A stretch of 8,123 bases of DNA from Dokdonella sp. (GCA_030150315.1 JASLGB010000057.1:1-8123), one strand, 5' to 3'; counted from the first letter of the stretch, positions 1-7,517 are shown. The notes: generated by a model from the sequence alone, not told the origin. Translations and numbers: made by a program.

Positions 1-2946
1 GTTGAAGTCCGGCATCTTCAGCGAGACCTGGGCCTCGCCCTTGGCATCGAGCTGGACCGCGCCGGAGAACAGATCCACCGTCAGCACCTTGGCGGTCGGG
101 CGCCGCGCCTGCGGCAGCGCGTCGAGGGCCATGTCGCCGCCGTAGCGCAGGCGCGCGGTGTTGCCGTCGAAACTCTCGATGACGCGGCCATACAGGTCGT
201 AGGCATCGATGCCGAGCGCACGCTGCGCGAAGAACCAGGCAATCGCATCCGGGCGCACGAAGCGCGTGATGTTGAGAATGCCGACATCCACCGCCGATAC
301 CGTCACATAGGCCTTCTTGCCGGCCAGCGCGGGCGCCTTCACCGTTACCGGCAGGTCGGTTTCCGGCTTCATCAGCTTCGGCGCATCGAGCGAAACCTCG
401 ATCTTGCGATCGGCGCGGTCGATCGGCACGAAGGCTTCGCCGACGGCACGCGCCGGCGTGATCTTCTCGGCCGCCGAGCCGCCGCGGAACACGAGTGCGG
501 TGACGTAGACGTCGTGGCGCTCCCAGTCCTCCGTGACCGGAATGTCGAACGTCGCACCAGGGCGCGCGTCGATGTTGCGGGTGTAGAGCAGCTTGTCCGA
601 CTCAACGATGAGCAGGCCGGGGCCCGCCTGCGGCGGCGTCACCGTGATCTTCAGCGTGTCGCCGGCACGGTAGCTTGGCTTGTCCAGCGCCAGCTTGACC
701 TTGTCCGGTCGCGCTTCGCTGCCGCGGTTGTCATCGCTCCAGCTCCAGCCGGCGAAGAAGGGCAGGCGCGTGGTGAGGCCGGTGGCCGGATCGAGGATTT
801 CAAGGCGGTAGTTGCCCCAGTCCACCGGCACGTCGAATTTCGCGGCCTTGCCGGCTTCGACGTCGATCTCGCGCGAGTCGGTGTTCTCGAAGCGGTCGCT
901 GTAGTCGAAGCGCCAGCCGCTGTTGCTGTCGAAGGTCCAGCGGTAGTCGCGGTGTTCGCGCACCAGGGTCATCTTGAGTTTCGAGCCGGCGAGCAGGTCG
1001 CCGTTCGCGTTGGCGCGGATCAGCTCGAAACCGGCGCGTGCGCGCGCATCCGAGCCCTCGCTCAGGTTGAACAGCGGGCGCACGCCGACCAGTGCGTCGG
1101 CTGGCCAGACGGTGCGCTTGAGGTTGCGCGTGACCGTGCGTCCGCCGGTTTCATACACGCTGCCGGAGAGGATCGCGGCGATCGGGGCGGCCGGCTTGGC
1201 TGCCTCGGGGATCGCGATGTCCTGCTGCAGATGACCGTGCTCGTCGAGCTGGGTCTCGACCACGTCGCGCGCTTCCTTCGGCAGCTCGATCGTCGGGTCG
1301 CCGAAGTAGAAATCCTTCTTCGACTCGATCGGATGCTGGTCCGCCGACAGCGTCAGGCGCGCGGTGAAACGGTTGCCGGCGGCGGGCGCGCCGTAGAGGT
1401 AGTCGCCCTGGACTTCGAGCGCGAGCGGCTGACCCGGCTGGAGCGTTTCCTGTTTCGTCGACAGGTCGAGCTTGAGGCGTTCGGGCAGGAATTCCTCGAT
1501 GCGGACGCTGATGCCCTGCACGGATTCCTTCGCCTTCGGGTCGGTGCGGAATTCGACCTGCCAGCGTCCGGTCGGCGCATCGGCGGGGATCTCACGCGAC
1601 CACTCGAAGTAGTTCAGGTCTTTCGGATCGAGCTGCGCCTGCGCATAGGGGCGGCCGTCGGGCTGCTTCAGCGTGACGAACAGCGGCTGTGGCTTGATCG
1701 GGTTGCCGTCGAAGTCGCGCAGCAGGGCGGACAGGCGGATCGTTTCACCCGGGCGGTAGAGGTCGCGGCCGGACCACGCGAACACCTCGAACCACTGCTG
1801 CTTGCGGCCGGAAACGGCGAAATCGGACAGATCCAGCGCCGGCTGGTTGAACGGCAGCAGCGACACGTCCTTGCCGGAGCGCGCGACCAGCACGTGGTCG
1901 GCCTGCAGCGTCCATGCGATCTGCGCGTTGCCGTCCGGGCCGGTCTTTCCCGACACCACGCTCTCGCCCTTCGGGTCGAGGATGGAAACATCCACGCCGG
2001 CCAGCGCGGTGCCGGTCTTGAGCGAGGCGGCATGGACGAACAGCGTATCCTTGTAGGCGCGCGTGTGCAGGCCGACATCGCTGACGAAGAAGAAGCTGGT
2101 TTCGTACTCCTCGCCAAAGCTGCCGGCGCGCTTCATCACCGCGAAATACAGGCCCGGCTGCGACAGCTCGGCAATGTTCTGGATCGGCAGGTAATTGAGC
2201 GTGCGCTCGTTTTCCTTTCCGGTCAGGACGAAGCGATTGGAATAGACCGAGTCGGCAATGCGTGCGACCGGCTTGCCCTGGCGGTACCAGTAGTCCGAGT
2301 CGAGCTCGTAGCCGCCGCGTTTGCCGTTCTTCTGGTAGGCGGCGAAGAAGTTGGCCACTTCCTTGTCCTGCACGCGCAGGAATTCGACATCCACCTCGCG
2401 CACGTTCACCGACACGACCGGCAGGCCGCGCGTTTCGCGCGCCGGCAGGACGCTGCCCTGTGAGGCGAACGCGGCGGCCGGCTGCAGCGGGCCGGCGTGG
2501 ACCTCGCGGCTGATCGCGCTGCCCAGCGTCTTGCCATCGGTGGCGGCCAGCTCGGGCTTGATGTCCACGCTGTAGGTGCGATCGGCCTGCACATAGGGGA
2601 AGCGCAGGGTGCGGCCGTCGTCGTCGAGCGCCCAGCTGCCCTGTACCGCGGCGCCTTTGTCGTCCTTGACCGTGATGAGCGTGTCGAAGGCCTGCGTGCC
2701 GACCAGCGCTTGCGTGAATACGAGGGCGAGCGAGGGCTGTCCCTGATACGGCTCGGGGCCGGCCGATGCCAGTGTGAACCCCTGGGCGGTTTCCGTCTTG
2801 GCCTGCTCCGCCGCTACCGGCTTCTTGCCCTGGACATCGGGCACGCCGGTGTCCTTGCGGCCGCAACCGGCCAGCGGAATGGACAGCGCGACAAGCATGG
2901 CAAGGCCGACGCGCTGGAACAGGCGCATGGGTGAACGCAACTCCAT
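1..2946 (-). CDS. Alpha-2-macroglobulin family lipoprotein, YfhM-like (partial, C-terminus off the left edge)
   Basis: This frame is open for 982 codons and leaves the window at its left edge. Residues 1-28 form a lipoprotein signal: basic start, hydrophobic stretch, and a lipobox LAGC with the lipidated cysteine at residue 28, followed by GRKD. The protein is therefore probably a periplasmic lipoprotein. A macroglobulin (MG2-type) domain starts near residue 390 with the motif YRPGE (Y397 to E401). A second YRAGD motif at Y759 opens the domain that carries the bait region in this family. Near the left edge are motifs typical of the YfhM group, such as SAVDVGILNIT and YDLYGRVIE, and the visible part ends at LKMPDFN, just before the alpha-2-macroglobulin domain. 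The thioester motif (CxEQ) would lie downstream, so its presence cannot be judged. Bacterial homologues are thought to trap attacking proteases, often beside a pbpC gene; that neighbour is not visible. The ATG at 2946 is preferred over the ATG at 2928 because GGGGAG lies six bases upstream of it. Confidence 0.95.
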   Translation of the reverse strand, partial: MELRSPMRLFQRVGLAMLVALSIPLAGCGRKDTGVPDVQGKKPVAAEQAKTETAQGFTLASAGPEPYQGQPSLALVFTQALVGTQAFDTLITVKDDKGAAVQGSWALDDDGRTLRFPYVQADRTYSVDIKPELAATDGKTLGSAISREVHAGPLQPAAAFASQGSVLPARETRGLPVVSVNVREVDVEFLRVQDKEVANFFAAYQKNGKRGGYELDSDYWYRQGKPVARIADSVYSNRFVLTGKENERTLNYLPIQNIAELSQPGLYFAVMKRAGSFGEEYETSFFFVSDVGLHTRAYKDTLFVHAASLKTGTALAGVDVSILDPKGESVVSGKTGPDGNAQIAWTLQADHVLVARSGKDVSLLPFNQPALDLSDFAVSGRKQQWFEVFAWSGRDLYRPGETIRLSALLRDFDGNPIKPQPLFVTLKQPDGRPYAQAQLDPKDLNYFEWSREIPADAPTGRWQVEFRTDPKAKESVQGISVRIEEFLPERLKLDLSTKQETLQPGQPLALEVQGDYLYGAPAAGNRFTARLTLSADQHPIESKKDFYFGDPTIELPKEARDVVETQLDEHGHLQQDIAIPEAAKPAAPIAAILSGSVYETGGRTVTRNLKRTVWPADALVGVRPLFNLSEGSDARARAGFELIRANANGDLLAGSKLKMTLVREHRDYRWTFDSNSGWRFDYSDRFENTDSREIDVEAGKAAKFDVPVDWGNYRLEILDPATGLTTRLPFFAGWSWSDDNRGSEARPDKVKLALDKPSYRAGDTLKITVTPPQAGPGLLIVESDKLLYTRNIDARPGATFDIPVTEDWERHDVYVTALVFRGGSAAEKITPARAVGEAFVPIDRADRKIEVSLDAPKLMKPETDLPVTVKAPALAGKKAYVTVSAVDVGILNITRFVRPDAIAWFFAQRALGIDAYDLYGRVIESFDGNTARLRYGGDMALDALPQARRPTAKVLTVDLFSGAVQLDAKGEAQVSLKMPDFN

Positions 2947-2974
2947 TGTGTACTCCCCGGAAAAGTGTGCCGCG

Positions 2975-2980
2975 ATTATA
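2975..2980 (-). promoter_or_regulatory. -10 promoter element of the alpha-2-macroglobulin gene
   Basis: The minus strand reads TATAAT here, a perfect -10 hexamer. It sits 28 bases before the ATG at 2946, which predicts a short leader of about 20 bases containing the GGGGAG ribosome binding site. No good -35 hexamer is seen at 16-18 bases spacing, where the sequence is close to GCAGTC. The match could therefore need an activator or be weak. Confidence 0.6.
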
Positions 2981-3096
2981 GCGGTACGCTCATGGCCGAC
3001 TGCGGATCGGCGCAGGCGTTTTTTCGGGCAATCGGCGGGCGCGGATCGGGGGCGCGTGGCGTGAGCCGCTAGTCGTCAGCCGGGCCTGGCTTCACG

Positions 3097-3102
3097 TAAG
3101 CT
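3097..3102 (+). promoter_or_regulatory. Possible -10 element of the NnrU gene
   Basis: TAAGCT, 34 bases before the ATG at 3137, resembles the relaxed TAxGCT-type -10 sequences that also appear upstream of the DUF885 gene in this window. There is no convincing -35 hexamer. This is a low-confidence inference from position and resemblance. Confidence 0.25.
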
Positions 3103-3136
3103 GGGTCGTCGCCACGCGCTGCCCAGGGAGAATCGC

Positions 3137-3715
3137 ATGCTTGTCCTTCTCATCGGTTTGGCCGGATTCCTTGGCCTGCATTGCGTGCGCATCGTCGCGC
3201 CGGCGTGGCGAGAGGCGCGTATCGCGCGCATGGGAGAAGGCGCGTGGAAGGGCCTGTACAGCGTGGCCTCGCTGGTTTTCTTCGTGCTGATGGTCTGGGG
3301 TTACGGCTTGGCGCGGCAGCATCCGGTGCTGGTCTGGGTGACGCCGATGGGACTGCGCCATCTCGGCATGGCCCTGGTCGCGGTGGCGTTCGTGCTGTTG
3401 GCCGCCGCGTATGTGCCAGACAATGCGATCAAGGCGCGGTTGCGCCATCCGATGATCCTCGGCGTCAAGCTGTGGGCCTTCGCGCATCTGCTCATGAGTG
3501 GCTGGCTGCACTCGATGGTCGTGTTCGGTGCGTTCCTGGTCTGGGCGATTGCCGACTTCGCCAGCGCGCGCCGCCGCGCTGTGCAGCCTGCCGTCGGCAA
3601 GTCGTCTGCCGCCATGACCGTCCTGACCGTAGTGGGCGGGCTTGTCTTCTGTGCCGTGTTCGCCCTGTGGTTGCACCGCTGGCTGATCGGTATCGCGCCT
3701 TTCCCCGGCGGCTGA
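3137..3715 (+). CDS. NnrU family integral membrane protein
   Basis: The 192-residue product is almost wholly hydrophobic, with about five or six predicted membrane segments (near 1-17, 40-58, 74-93, 106-123, 124-140 and 160-182). It carries the family's best-known motif: RHPMILGVKLWAFAHLL at about residues 103-119, with H104 and H117 as candidate functional histidines. NnrU proteins were named for a requirement in nitrite and nitric oxide reductase expression in Rhodobacter. The family also includes the plant zeta-carotene isomerase Z-ISO, a haem protein, so a haem-binding membrane role is plausible but unproven. The ATG is supported by GGGAG six bases upstream. The gene is divergent from the alpha-2-macroglobulin gene and convergent with the ferritin-like gene, 41 bases away. 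No denitrification gene is visible, so a nitrogen oxide role should not be assumed. Confidence 0.9.
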   Translation: MLVLLIGLAGFLGLHCVRIVAPAWREARIARMGEGAWKGLYSVASLVFFVLMVWGYGLARQHPVLVWVTPMGLRHLGMALVAVAFVLLAAAYVPDNAIKARLRHPMILGVKLWAFAHLLMSGWLHSMVVFGAFLVWAIADFASARRRAVQPAVGKSSAAMTVLTVVGGLVFCAVFALWLHRWLIGIAPFPGG

Positions 3716-3756
3716 GCGCGTTGCGGCGAGGGACGTACAGCGCGGCGCCCGCCGTT

Positions 3757-4578
3757 TCAGTGCAGGAATAGCCGTTCGGTCAATCGCGTCAGCGGCGTTT
3801 CCAGCGTGCGCAGGACGCGTGAGGGCAGGTCGAGCGGCTTCAGCAGCATCTTCACGGTCATTTCCGCGGGCAGGTGGCGCCGCAGCAGGTCGCGCGCCTG
3901 CGTGGTGGCGCGGCGGCAGGCTTCCTCGTCCGCGGCAAGCTCGGGATGGCGCGTGACGAAGACGTGGCGTAGCGCGATGTCGCTGTCCTCGTCGCGGATC
4001 TCCAGCACGCGCCGCAGCACTGCCCGGAACACGCGCCAGCGACCGATGCCGTCGCGCTGCCGGTAGCGCAGGAAATGCTGGTGGAAGTAGCCGTAGTGGC
4101 GCACTTCGTCCTTGCGGATGCGGTCGGTCAGTGTGCGCAGCACCGGTTCGGGGGCAAGCGTGTTGAGGGCGCGGTACAGGCTGGCGGTACCGGTCTCGAC
4201 CACGCAACGCGCGGCCAGCTCGAGACCGCGGTCGCTTTCCAGCTGCGCTGCCGTGCACAGGCGGCCGTATTCCTTCCAGAACGCGTCGAAACCGCTGTCC
4301 CAGTCGAACTCCGGCCAGACGCAGCGCACATAGGTCGCCAGCGCACGGCCGTGCTGCAGTTCCTCGTGTTCCCAGTGTCCGGCGAGCCAGTCCTGCAGCT
4401 CGGCATCGCCGTCGAAATGTTCGACCAGGTTGCGCGTGTAGAGATCGGAGCCGCTCTCGACGAAGGAGGAGCTGGCAAGAAGGAGGAACAAGTTTTCGTT
4501 GTCGCGGATGCGCTCGATATCGATGCGATCGAAACCGATGCTGTCGAGCGACCAGGGCAGGGCGCGCGCGTGGTTCAT
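3757..4578 (-). CDS. Ferritin-like di-iron domain protein, function unassigned
   Basis: This 273-residue protein has no signal peptide and is mostly alpha-helical. It shows the ligand set of a class II di-iron four-helix bundle: E41 (in FVESGSD), E73xxH76 (in EELQHGRAL), E128 (in VVETGTAS) and E158xxH161 (in KDEVRHYGYF). Spacing within each pair of helices is about 30 residues, as in ferritin-like and acyl-ACP desaturase folds. After residue 190 the chain is rich in arginine and leucine and probably forms extra helices. The family includes oxidases, desaturases and hydroxylases; I cannot name a substrate. A long open frame of 512 codons overlaps on the same strand in another frame but lacks any recognisable motif. 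The ATG at 4578 has only a weak GGGA upstream. It lies 145 bases downstream of rlmJ on the same strand and probably has its own promoter. Confidence 0.88.
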   Translation of the reverse strand: MNHARALPWSLDSIGFDRIDIERIRDNENLFLLLASSSFVESGSDLYTRNLVEHFDGDAELQDWLAGHWEHEELQHGRALATYVRCVWPEFDWDSGFDAFWKEYGRLCTAAQLESDRGLELAARCVVETGTASLYRALNTLAPEPVLRTLTDRIRKDEVRHYGYFHQHFLRYRQRDGIGRWRVFRAVLRRVLEIRDEDSDIALRHVFVTRHPELAADEEACRRATTQARDLLRRHLPAEMTVKMLLKPLDLPSRVLRTLETPLTRLTERLFLH

Positions 4579-4631
4579 CGACGATCCCGTCTGTTGGCTG
4601 GAAGTTCCGGCGTGGAGCCGGTCCTGTCATT

Positions 4632-4670
4632 CCCGACGGGTTCCGGCGCCAAGGCCGGCAGCCCGTCGGG
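4632..4670 (-). promoter_or_regulatory. Strong two-part stem-loop in the leader of the ferritin-like gene
   Basis: CCCGACGGG at 4632-4640 pairs perfectly with CCCGTCGGG at 4662-4670. Inside it, CCGGC at 4643-4647 pairs with GCCGG at 4654-4658 around the loop GCCAAG. A 2/3-base internal loop separates the two stems. It lies 53-91 bases downstream of the rlmJ stop and 54-92 bases before the ferritin-like start. No T run follows on the minus strand, so it may be a leader structure, an intergenic repeat or an atypical terminator. Confidence 0.6.
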
Positions 4671-4674
4671 CGGA

Positions 4675-4704
4675 AATATGACCGATCCGAAATCCAAAGC
4701 TCAA
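4675..4704 (-). promoter_or_regulatory. Candidate sigma-70 promoter of the ferritin-like gene
   Basis: On the minus strand, TTGAGC (4704-4699) and CATATT (4680-4675) are separated by 18 bases; each matches four of six consensus positions. Transcription would start near 4668, inside the first arm of the stem-loop at 4632-4670. The resulting leader is about 90 bases long. The site is distinctly AT-rich for this genome. Confidence 0.45.
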
Positions 4705-4723
4705 ACGGGCGGGAGTGAAGCGT

Positions 4724-5572
4724 TCAGCTTCGGCGCAACCATTCCAGGCGCGCTTCGCTGCCTTCGTCAGTGGTCAGCAGGTATTTTGCGGTCGGCAGCC
4801 AGGCCTCAATCGACTGGTCGAACTGCCACGGCGTGTTGACGATCGCCATGCCGCAACCGTTGAGGCGCAGCGGGGAATGGTCCGGGTGGATCAACAGTTC
4901 GGCCACCAGCACATCGCCCGGCGCATTGCGCAGCCAGCGATGGAACGGAATCAGCACGTCGCGCTTCTTGATCGGGTACCACACCGCGTAGATCGCGTTC
5001 GGCCAGCGCCGGAAGGCTTCGTCCAGTGCTTTCTGGATCGCCGCGTATTCGCCGCCCTGGGCCTCGAAGGGTGGATCGATCAGGACCAGTCCGCGTTTCT
5101 GCTCGGGAGGCAGCAAGGCCTTGAGCGCCTCGTAGCCGTCGCGCTGGTGGACTGCCAGGCGCGAGTCGCCGCGCAGTGCGGCGCGCAGTGCGGTGGCTTC
5201 TGCGGGCTGCAGCTCGCACAGGATGGCGCGGTCCTGCTTGCGCAGAAGGGAGCGGGCCAGCAGCGGCGAGCCGGGATAGGCGGACAGTTCCTCCGCGCTG
5301 TTGCCGTGCAGTGCGAGTACGCGGTCGAGATAGTCGGCCAGTGCGGTCGGCAGGTCGCGGCGGGCCTCCAGCAACTGGCGCACGCCGTCGTCGGCCTCGC
5401 CCGTGCGCAAGGCTTCGTCGCCGCGCAGGTCGTACAGGCCGCGGCCGGCATGTGTGTCGAAGTAGCAGAAGGCGGCGTCCTTGGCGCGCAAGGCGTCAAG
5501 CAGGCCGATGAGGATGGTGTGTTTGAACACGTCGGCAAAATTGCCGGCGTGGAAGGCGTGGCGATAGTTCAT
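4724..5572 (-). CDS. rlmJ: 23S rRNA (adenine(2030)-N6)-methyltransferase RlmJ
   Basis: RlmJ uses S-adenosylmethionine to methylate N6 of adenine 2030 (E. coli numbering) in 23S rRNA, acting on ribosomal RNA before full assembly. The 282-residue product matches the usual length of about 280. It begins with the diagnostic MNYRHAFHAGNFADVFKH, has the cofactor-binding motif DTHAGRGLYDL at residues 39-49, and the catalytic DPPFE at 166-170, equivalent to the DPPY-type motif of N6-adenine methyltransferases. WYPIKKR at 198-204 and the C-terminal NTPWQFD (246-252) are also family-like. E. coli homologues were first described as YhiR, linked to use of DNA as a nutrient. The ATG at 5572 is fixed by the conserved N-terminus although no strong ribosome binding site precedes it. 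The gene is divergent from the DUF885 gene. Confidence 0.97.
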   Translation of the reverse strand: MNYRHAFHAGNFADVFKHTILIGLLDALRAKDAAFCYFDTHAGRGLYDLRGDEALRTGEADDGVRQLLEARRDLPTALADYLDRVLALHGNSAEELSAYPGSPLLARSLLRKQDRAILCELQPAEATALRAALRGDSRLAVHQRDGYEALKALLPPEQKRGLVLIDPPFEAQGGEYAAIQKALDEAFRRWPNAIYAVWYPIKKRDVLIPFHRWLRNAPGDVLVAELLIHPDHSPLRLNGCGMAIVNTPWQFDQSIEAWLPTAKYLLTTDEGSEARLEWLRRS

Positions 5573-5606
5573 GGCGTGCGCAGCTTGCGGTGGAAGCGGC
5601 GTCGCG

Positions 5607-5612
5607 TAAATA
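5607..5612 (-). promoter_or_regulatory. Possible -10 element of rlmJ
   Basis: The minus strand reads TATTTA in the context GGCTATTTACGCG, 34 bases before the rlmJ start. It is the only AT-rich hexamer in this stretch. The -35 region is poor (near TCGTCA), so this is a weak call. Confidence 0.25.
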
Positions 5613-5643
5613 GCCGGGCCGCCCCGACATGACGATTGTCCAG

Positions 5644-5672
5644 TTACGCCGGCCGGGTCGACCCGCTACGCT
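5644..5672 (+). promoter_or_regulatory. Possible promoter of the DUF885 gene
   Basis: TTACGC (5644-5649) and TACGCT (5667-5672) are separated by 17 bases. Both are weak matches to the consensus, but the spacing is ideal. Transcription would start near 5679, just before the GGGGGGAG ribosome binding site at 5684-5691. The spacer contains the palindrome at 5654-5665. Confidence 0.3.
5654..5665. promoter_or_regulatory. 12-base perfect palindrome, candidate operator
   Basis: CGGGTCGACCCG is a perfect dyad in the 124-base region between the divergent rlmJ and DUF885 genes. It lies within the spacer of the possible DUF885 promoter, where a bound repressor or activator could act. GC-rich DNA produces such palindromes by chance, so binding is only a possibility. 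Confidence 0.3.
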
Positions 5673-5696
5673 GCGCTTTTTTCGGGGGGAGAAACC

Positions 5697-7517
5697 ATGC
5701 GCATCCTGCTCAAATGGCTGGCCGGGCTGGCGCTGTTGCTGGCGCTCGTCGTCGGTGTCGCGTTCGTCCACGTCTGGTATTTCAAGCCGTACAAGATCGA
5801 CTGGTTCTACGGTCGGATCTTTGCCCAGTTCGCGCTGCAAAGCCCGGAAATGCTGAGCAGCATGCGCATCCTGCCGGGCTGGGCCGATTTCTACAGCCGC
5901 AAGCTGGACGATGCCTCGCCGGAGCACGAAGAGGCGATGGCGCGCTTGGTGAAAGACGGCGCGCAGACCCTGCATCGCTACGATCGCGACGCGATGGACG
6001 AGCAGGGGCGCCTGTCCTACGACGTGCTCGACTACTTCCTGTCGATCCAGATCGAGGGCGACCGCTTCCGCCTCCACGACTTCCCGGTCAACCAGATGTT
6101 CGGTGTGCAGTCGAACCTGCCGAACTTCATGGCGCAGACGCATCAGGTCAAGGACGCGGCCGAGGCGGATGCCTATATCGCCAGGCTGGACCTGTTCCCG
6201 ACCCGATTCGCGCAGGTGATCGAAGGCCTGAAGCGGCGCGAGACGAAGGGTGTCATCCCGCCGAAGTTCACGGTCGACGGCGTGCTGGAGCAGATGAACG
6301 GCTTCATCGGCATGCCGGCGAAGCAGAACATGCTGTACACGACCTTCAGGGAAAAGCTCGATGAGATCGCGCCGGAGTCGCTGCCGCAGCAAAAGCGCGA
6401 CGAACTGCTGGCCCGGGTCGAGAACTCGATCGATCAGCGCGTCTATCCCGCGTATCGCTCGCTGATCGGCTACTTCACCGCACTGCAGCCGAAGGCGCAG
6501 AAGAACGAAGGCGCCTGGAGCCTGCCCGATGGCGATGCGTACTACGCCTGGTGCGTGCGCATGCATACGACCTCGGACATGACGCCGGAACAGGTGCACG
6601 GGCTGGGGCTTTCCGAGGTGCAGCGGATTGCGGGTGAGATGGACGCGATCCTGCGCGATCAGGGCCTGGAATACGGCTCGATCGGCGCGCGCGTGCAGCA
6701 GCTCGCGCAGGCGCCGGATGCGACGTATCCGAACACGCCCGATGGCAAGGCGGCGATGCTGAAGCAGTATCAGGCCATTCTCGACGACATCGACGCCAAT
6801 CTCGGCGATGCCTTCAACGTGCGCCCGAAACTGGGCGTCGAGGTGAAGGCGGTGCCCGAGTTCTCCGAGAAGACGGCGCCGGGTGCGTACTACGAAGGCG
6901 GGGCGTTCGACGGCTCCCGCCCCGGTGTGTTCTACGCCAACATGCGCGATACCGCCGAAACGCCGAAGTTCACGATGCGCACGCTGGCCTATCACGAGGG
7001 CATTCCGGGGCATCACTTCCAGATCGCGATCGCGCAGGAACTCACCGGCGTGCCGTTCTTCCGTCGCGTGCTGCCTTTCACCGCGTACTCGGAAGGCTGG
7101 GCGCTGTACGCCGAGCGTGTGGCGTGGGAGATGGGATTCCAGAACGATCCCCTCGACAACCTCGGCCGCCTGCGCGACGAGATGATGCGCGCCGTGCGCC
7201 TCGTGGTCGATTCGGGCATCCACTACAAGCACTGGACACGCGAGCAGGCCATCGCCTACATGATGGACAACACCGGCATGGCCGAGTCGGACGTGACCGC
7301 GGAGATCGAGCGCTATTTCGTCGCGCCGGGTCAGGCGCTGGCCTACAAGGCCGGCATGCTGAAGATGCTGGAGTTGCGCGAGCGCGCGAAGCAGGCGTTG
7401 GGACCGAAGTTCAAGCTCGGCTCGTTCCACGACCAGGTGCTGACGCACGGCGCGCTGCCGATGGCCTTGCTGGAGCGGGTGATCGACGACTACATCCAGC
7501 GTGCCGGTGGCGCGTGA
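5697..7517 (+). CDS. DUF885 family protein, membrane-anchored putative zinc hydrolase
   Basis: The 606-residue product is close to the usual DUF885 length of about 600. The N-terminus (R2, K6, then a hydrophobic span at about 8-27) has no lipobox and no clear signal peptidase site, so it is probably an uncleaved anchor with the body in the periplasm. The family signature HEGIPGHH occupies residues 433-440, with H433, E434, H439 and H440 as likely metal or catalytic residues. It is followed by YSEGWALYAE at 464-473, where E466 could be a further metal ligand. These resemble gluzincin metallopeptidases, but activity of the family is poorly defined. An upstream conserved stretch, YYEGGAFDGSRPG, is near residue 399. 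The ATG at 5697 is strongly supported by GGGGGGAG at 5684-5691. The gene is divergent from rlmJ, and a small membrane protein gene follows 95 bases downstream. Confidence 0.93.
   Translation: MRILLKWLAGLALLLALVVGVAFVHVWYFKPYKIDWFYGRIFAQFALQSPEMLSSMRILPGWADFYSRKLDDASPEHEEAMARLVKDGAQTLHRYDRDAMDEQGRLSYDVLDYFLSIQIEGDRFRLHDFPVNQMFGVQSNLPNFMAQTHQVKDAAEADAYIARLDLFPTRFAQVIEGLKRRETKGVIPPKFTVDGVLEQMNGFIGMPAKQNMLYTTFREKLDEIAPESLPQQKRDELLARVENSIDQRVYPAYRSLIGYFTALQPKAQKNEGAWSLPDGDAYYAWCVRMHTTSDMTPEQVHGLGLSEVQRIAGEMDAILRDQGLEYGSIGARVQQLAQAPDATYPNTPDGKAAMLKQYQAILDDIDANLGDAFNVRPKLGVEVKAVPEFSEKTAPGAYYEGGAFDGSRPGVFYANMRDTAETPKFTMRTLAYHEGIPGHHFQIAIAQELTGVPFFRRVLPFTAYSEGWALYAERVAWEMGFQNDPLDNLGRLRDEMMRAVRLVVDSGIHYKHWTREQAIAYMMDNTGMAESDVTAEIERYFVAPGQALAYKAGMLKMLELRERAKQALGPKFKLGSFHDQVLTHGALPMALLERVIDDYIQRAGGA

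Noticed and set aside
514..2463. Plus-strand open frame of 649 codons opposite the alpha-2-macroglobulin gene
   Set aside because: It is antisense to a clearly recognised lipoprotein gene, is dominated by R, A, V, E, L and Q repeats typical of GC-rich shadow frames, and shows no domain.
3002..3049. Direct repeat GCGGATCGG at 3002-3010 and 3041-3049 in the NnrU upstream region
   Set aside because: A nine-base GC-rich repeat seen twice is within chance expectation, and the 39-base centre spacing has no symmetry or clear relation to a promoter.
3716..3756. Possible terminator between the convergent NnrU and ferritin-like genes
   Set aside because: CGGCG and CGCCG arms are present near 3743-3754, but with only two bases between them and no adequate stem otherwise, so I do not call a terminator.
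3092..4630. Minus-strand open frame of 512 codons over the NnrU and ferritin-like genes
   Set aside because: It overlaps two recognised genes in other frames and has low-complexity arginine, alanine and proline composition.
4715..5632. Plus-strand open frame of 305 codons opposite rlmJ
   Set aside because: RlmJ is certain from its N-terminus and DPPFE motif. The opposite frame is repetitive in Q, V, A and G.
5496..7448. Minus-strand open frame of 650 codons opposite the DUF885 gene
   Set aside because: The DUF885 frame has family motifs and a strong ribosome binding site. The opposite frame is histidine- and arginine-rich without motifs and also overlaps the start of rlmJ.
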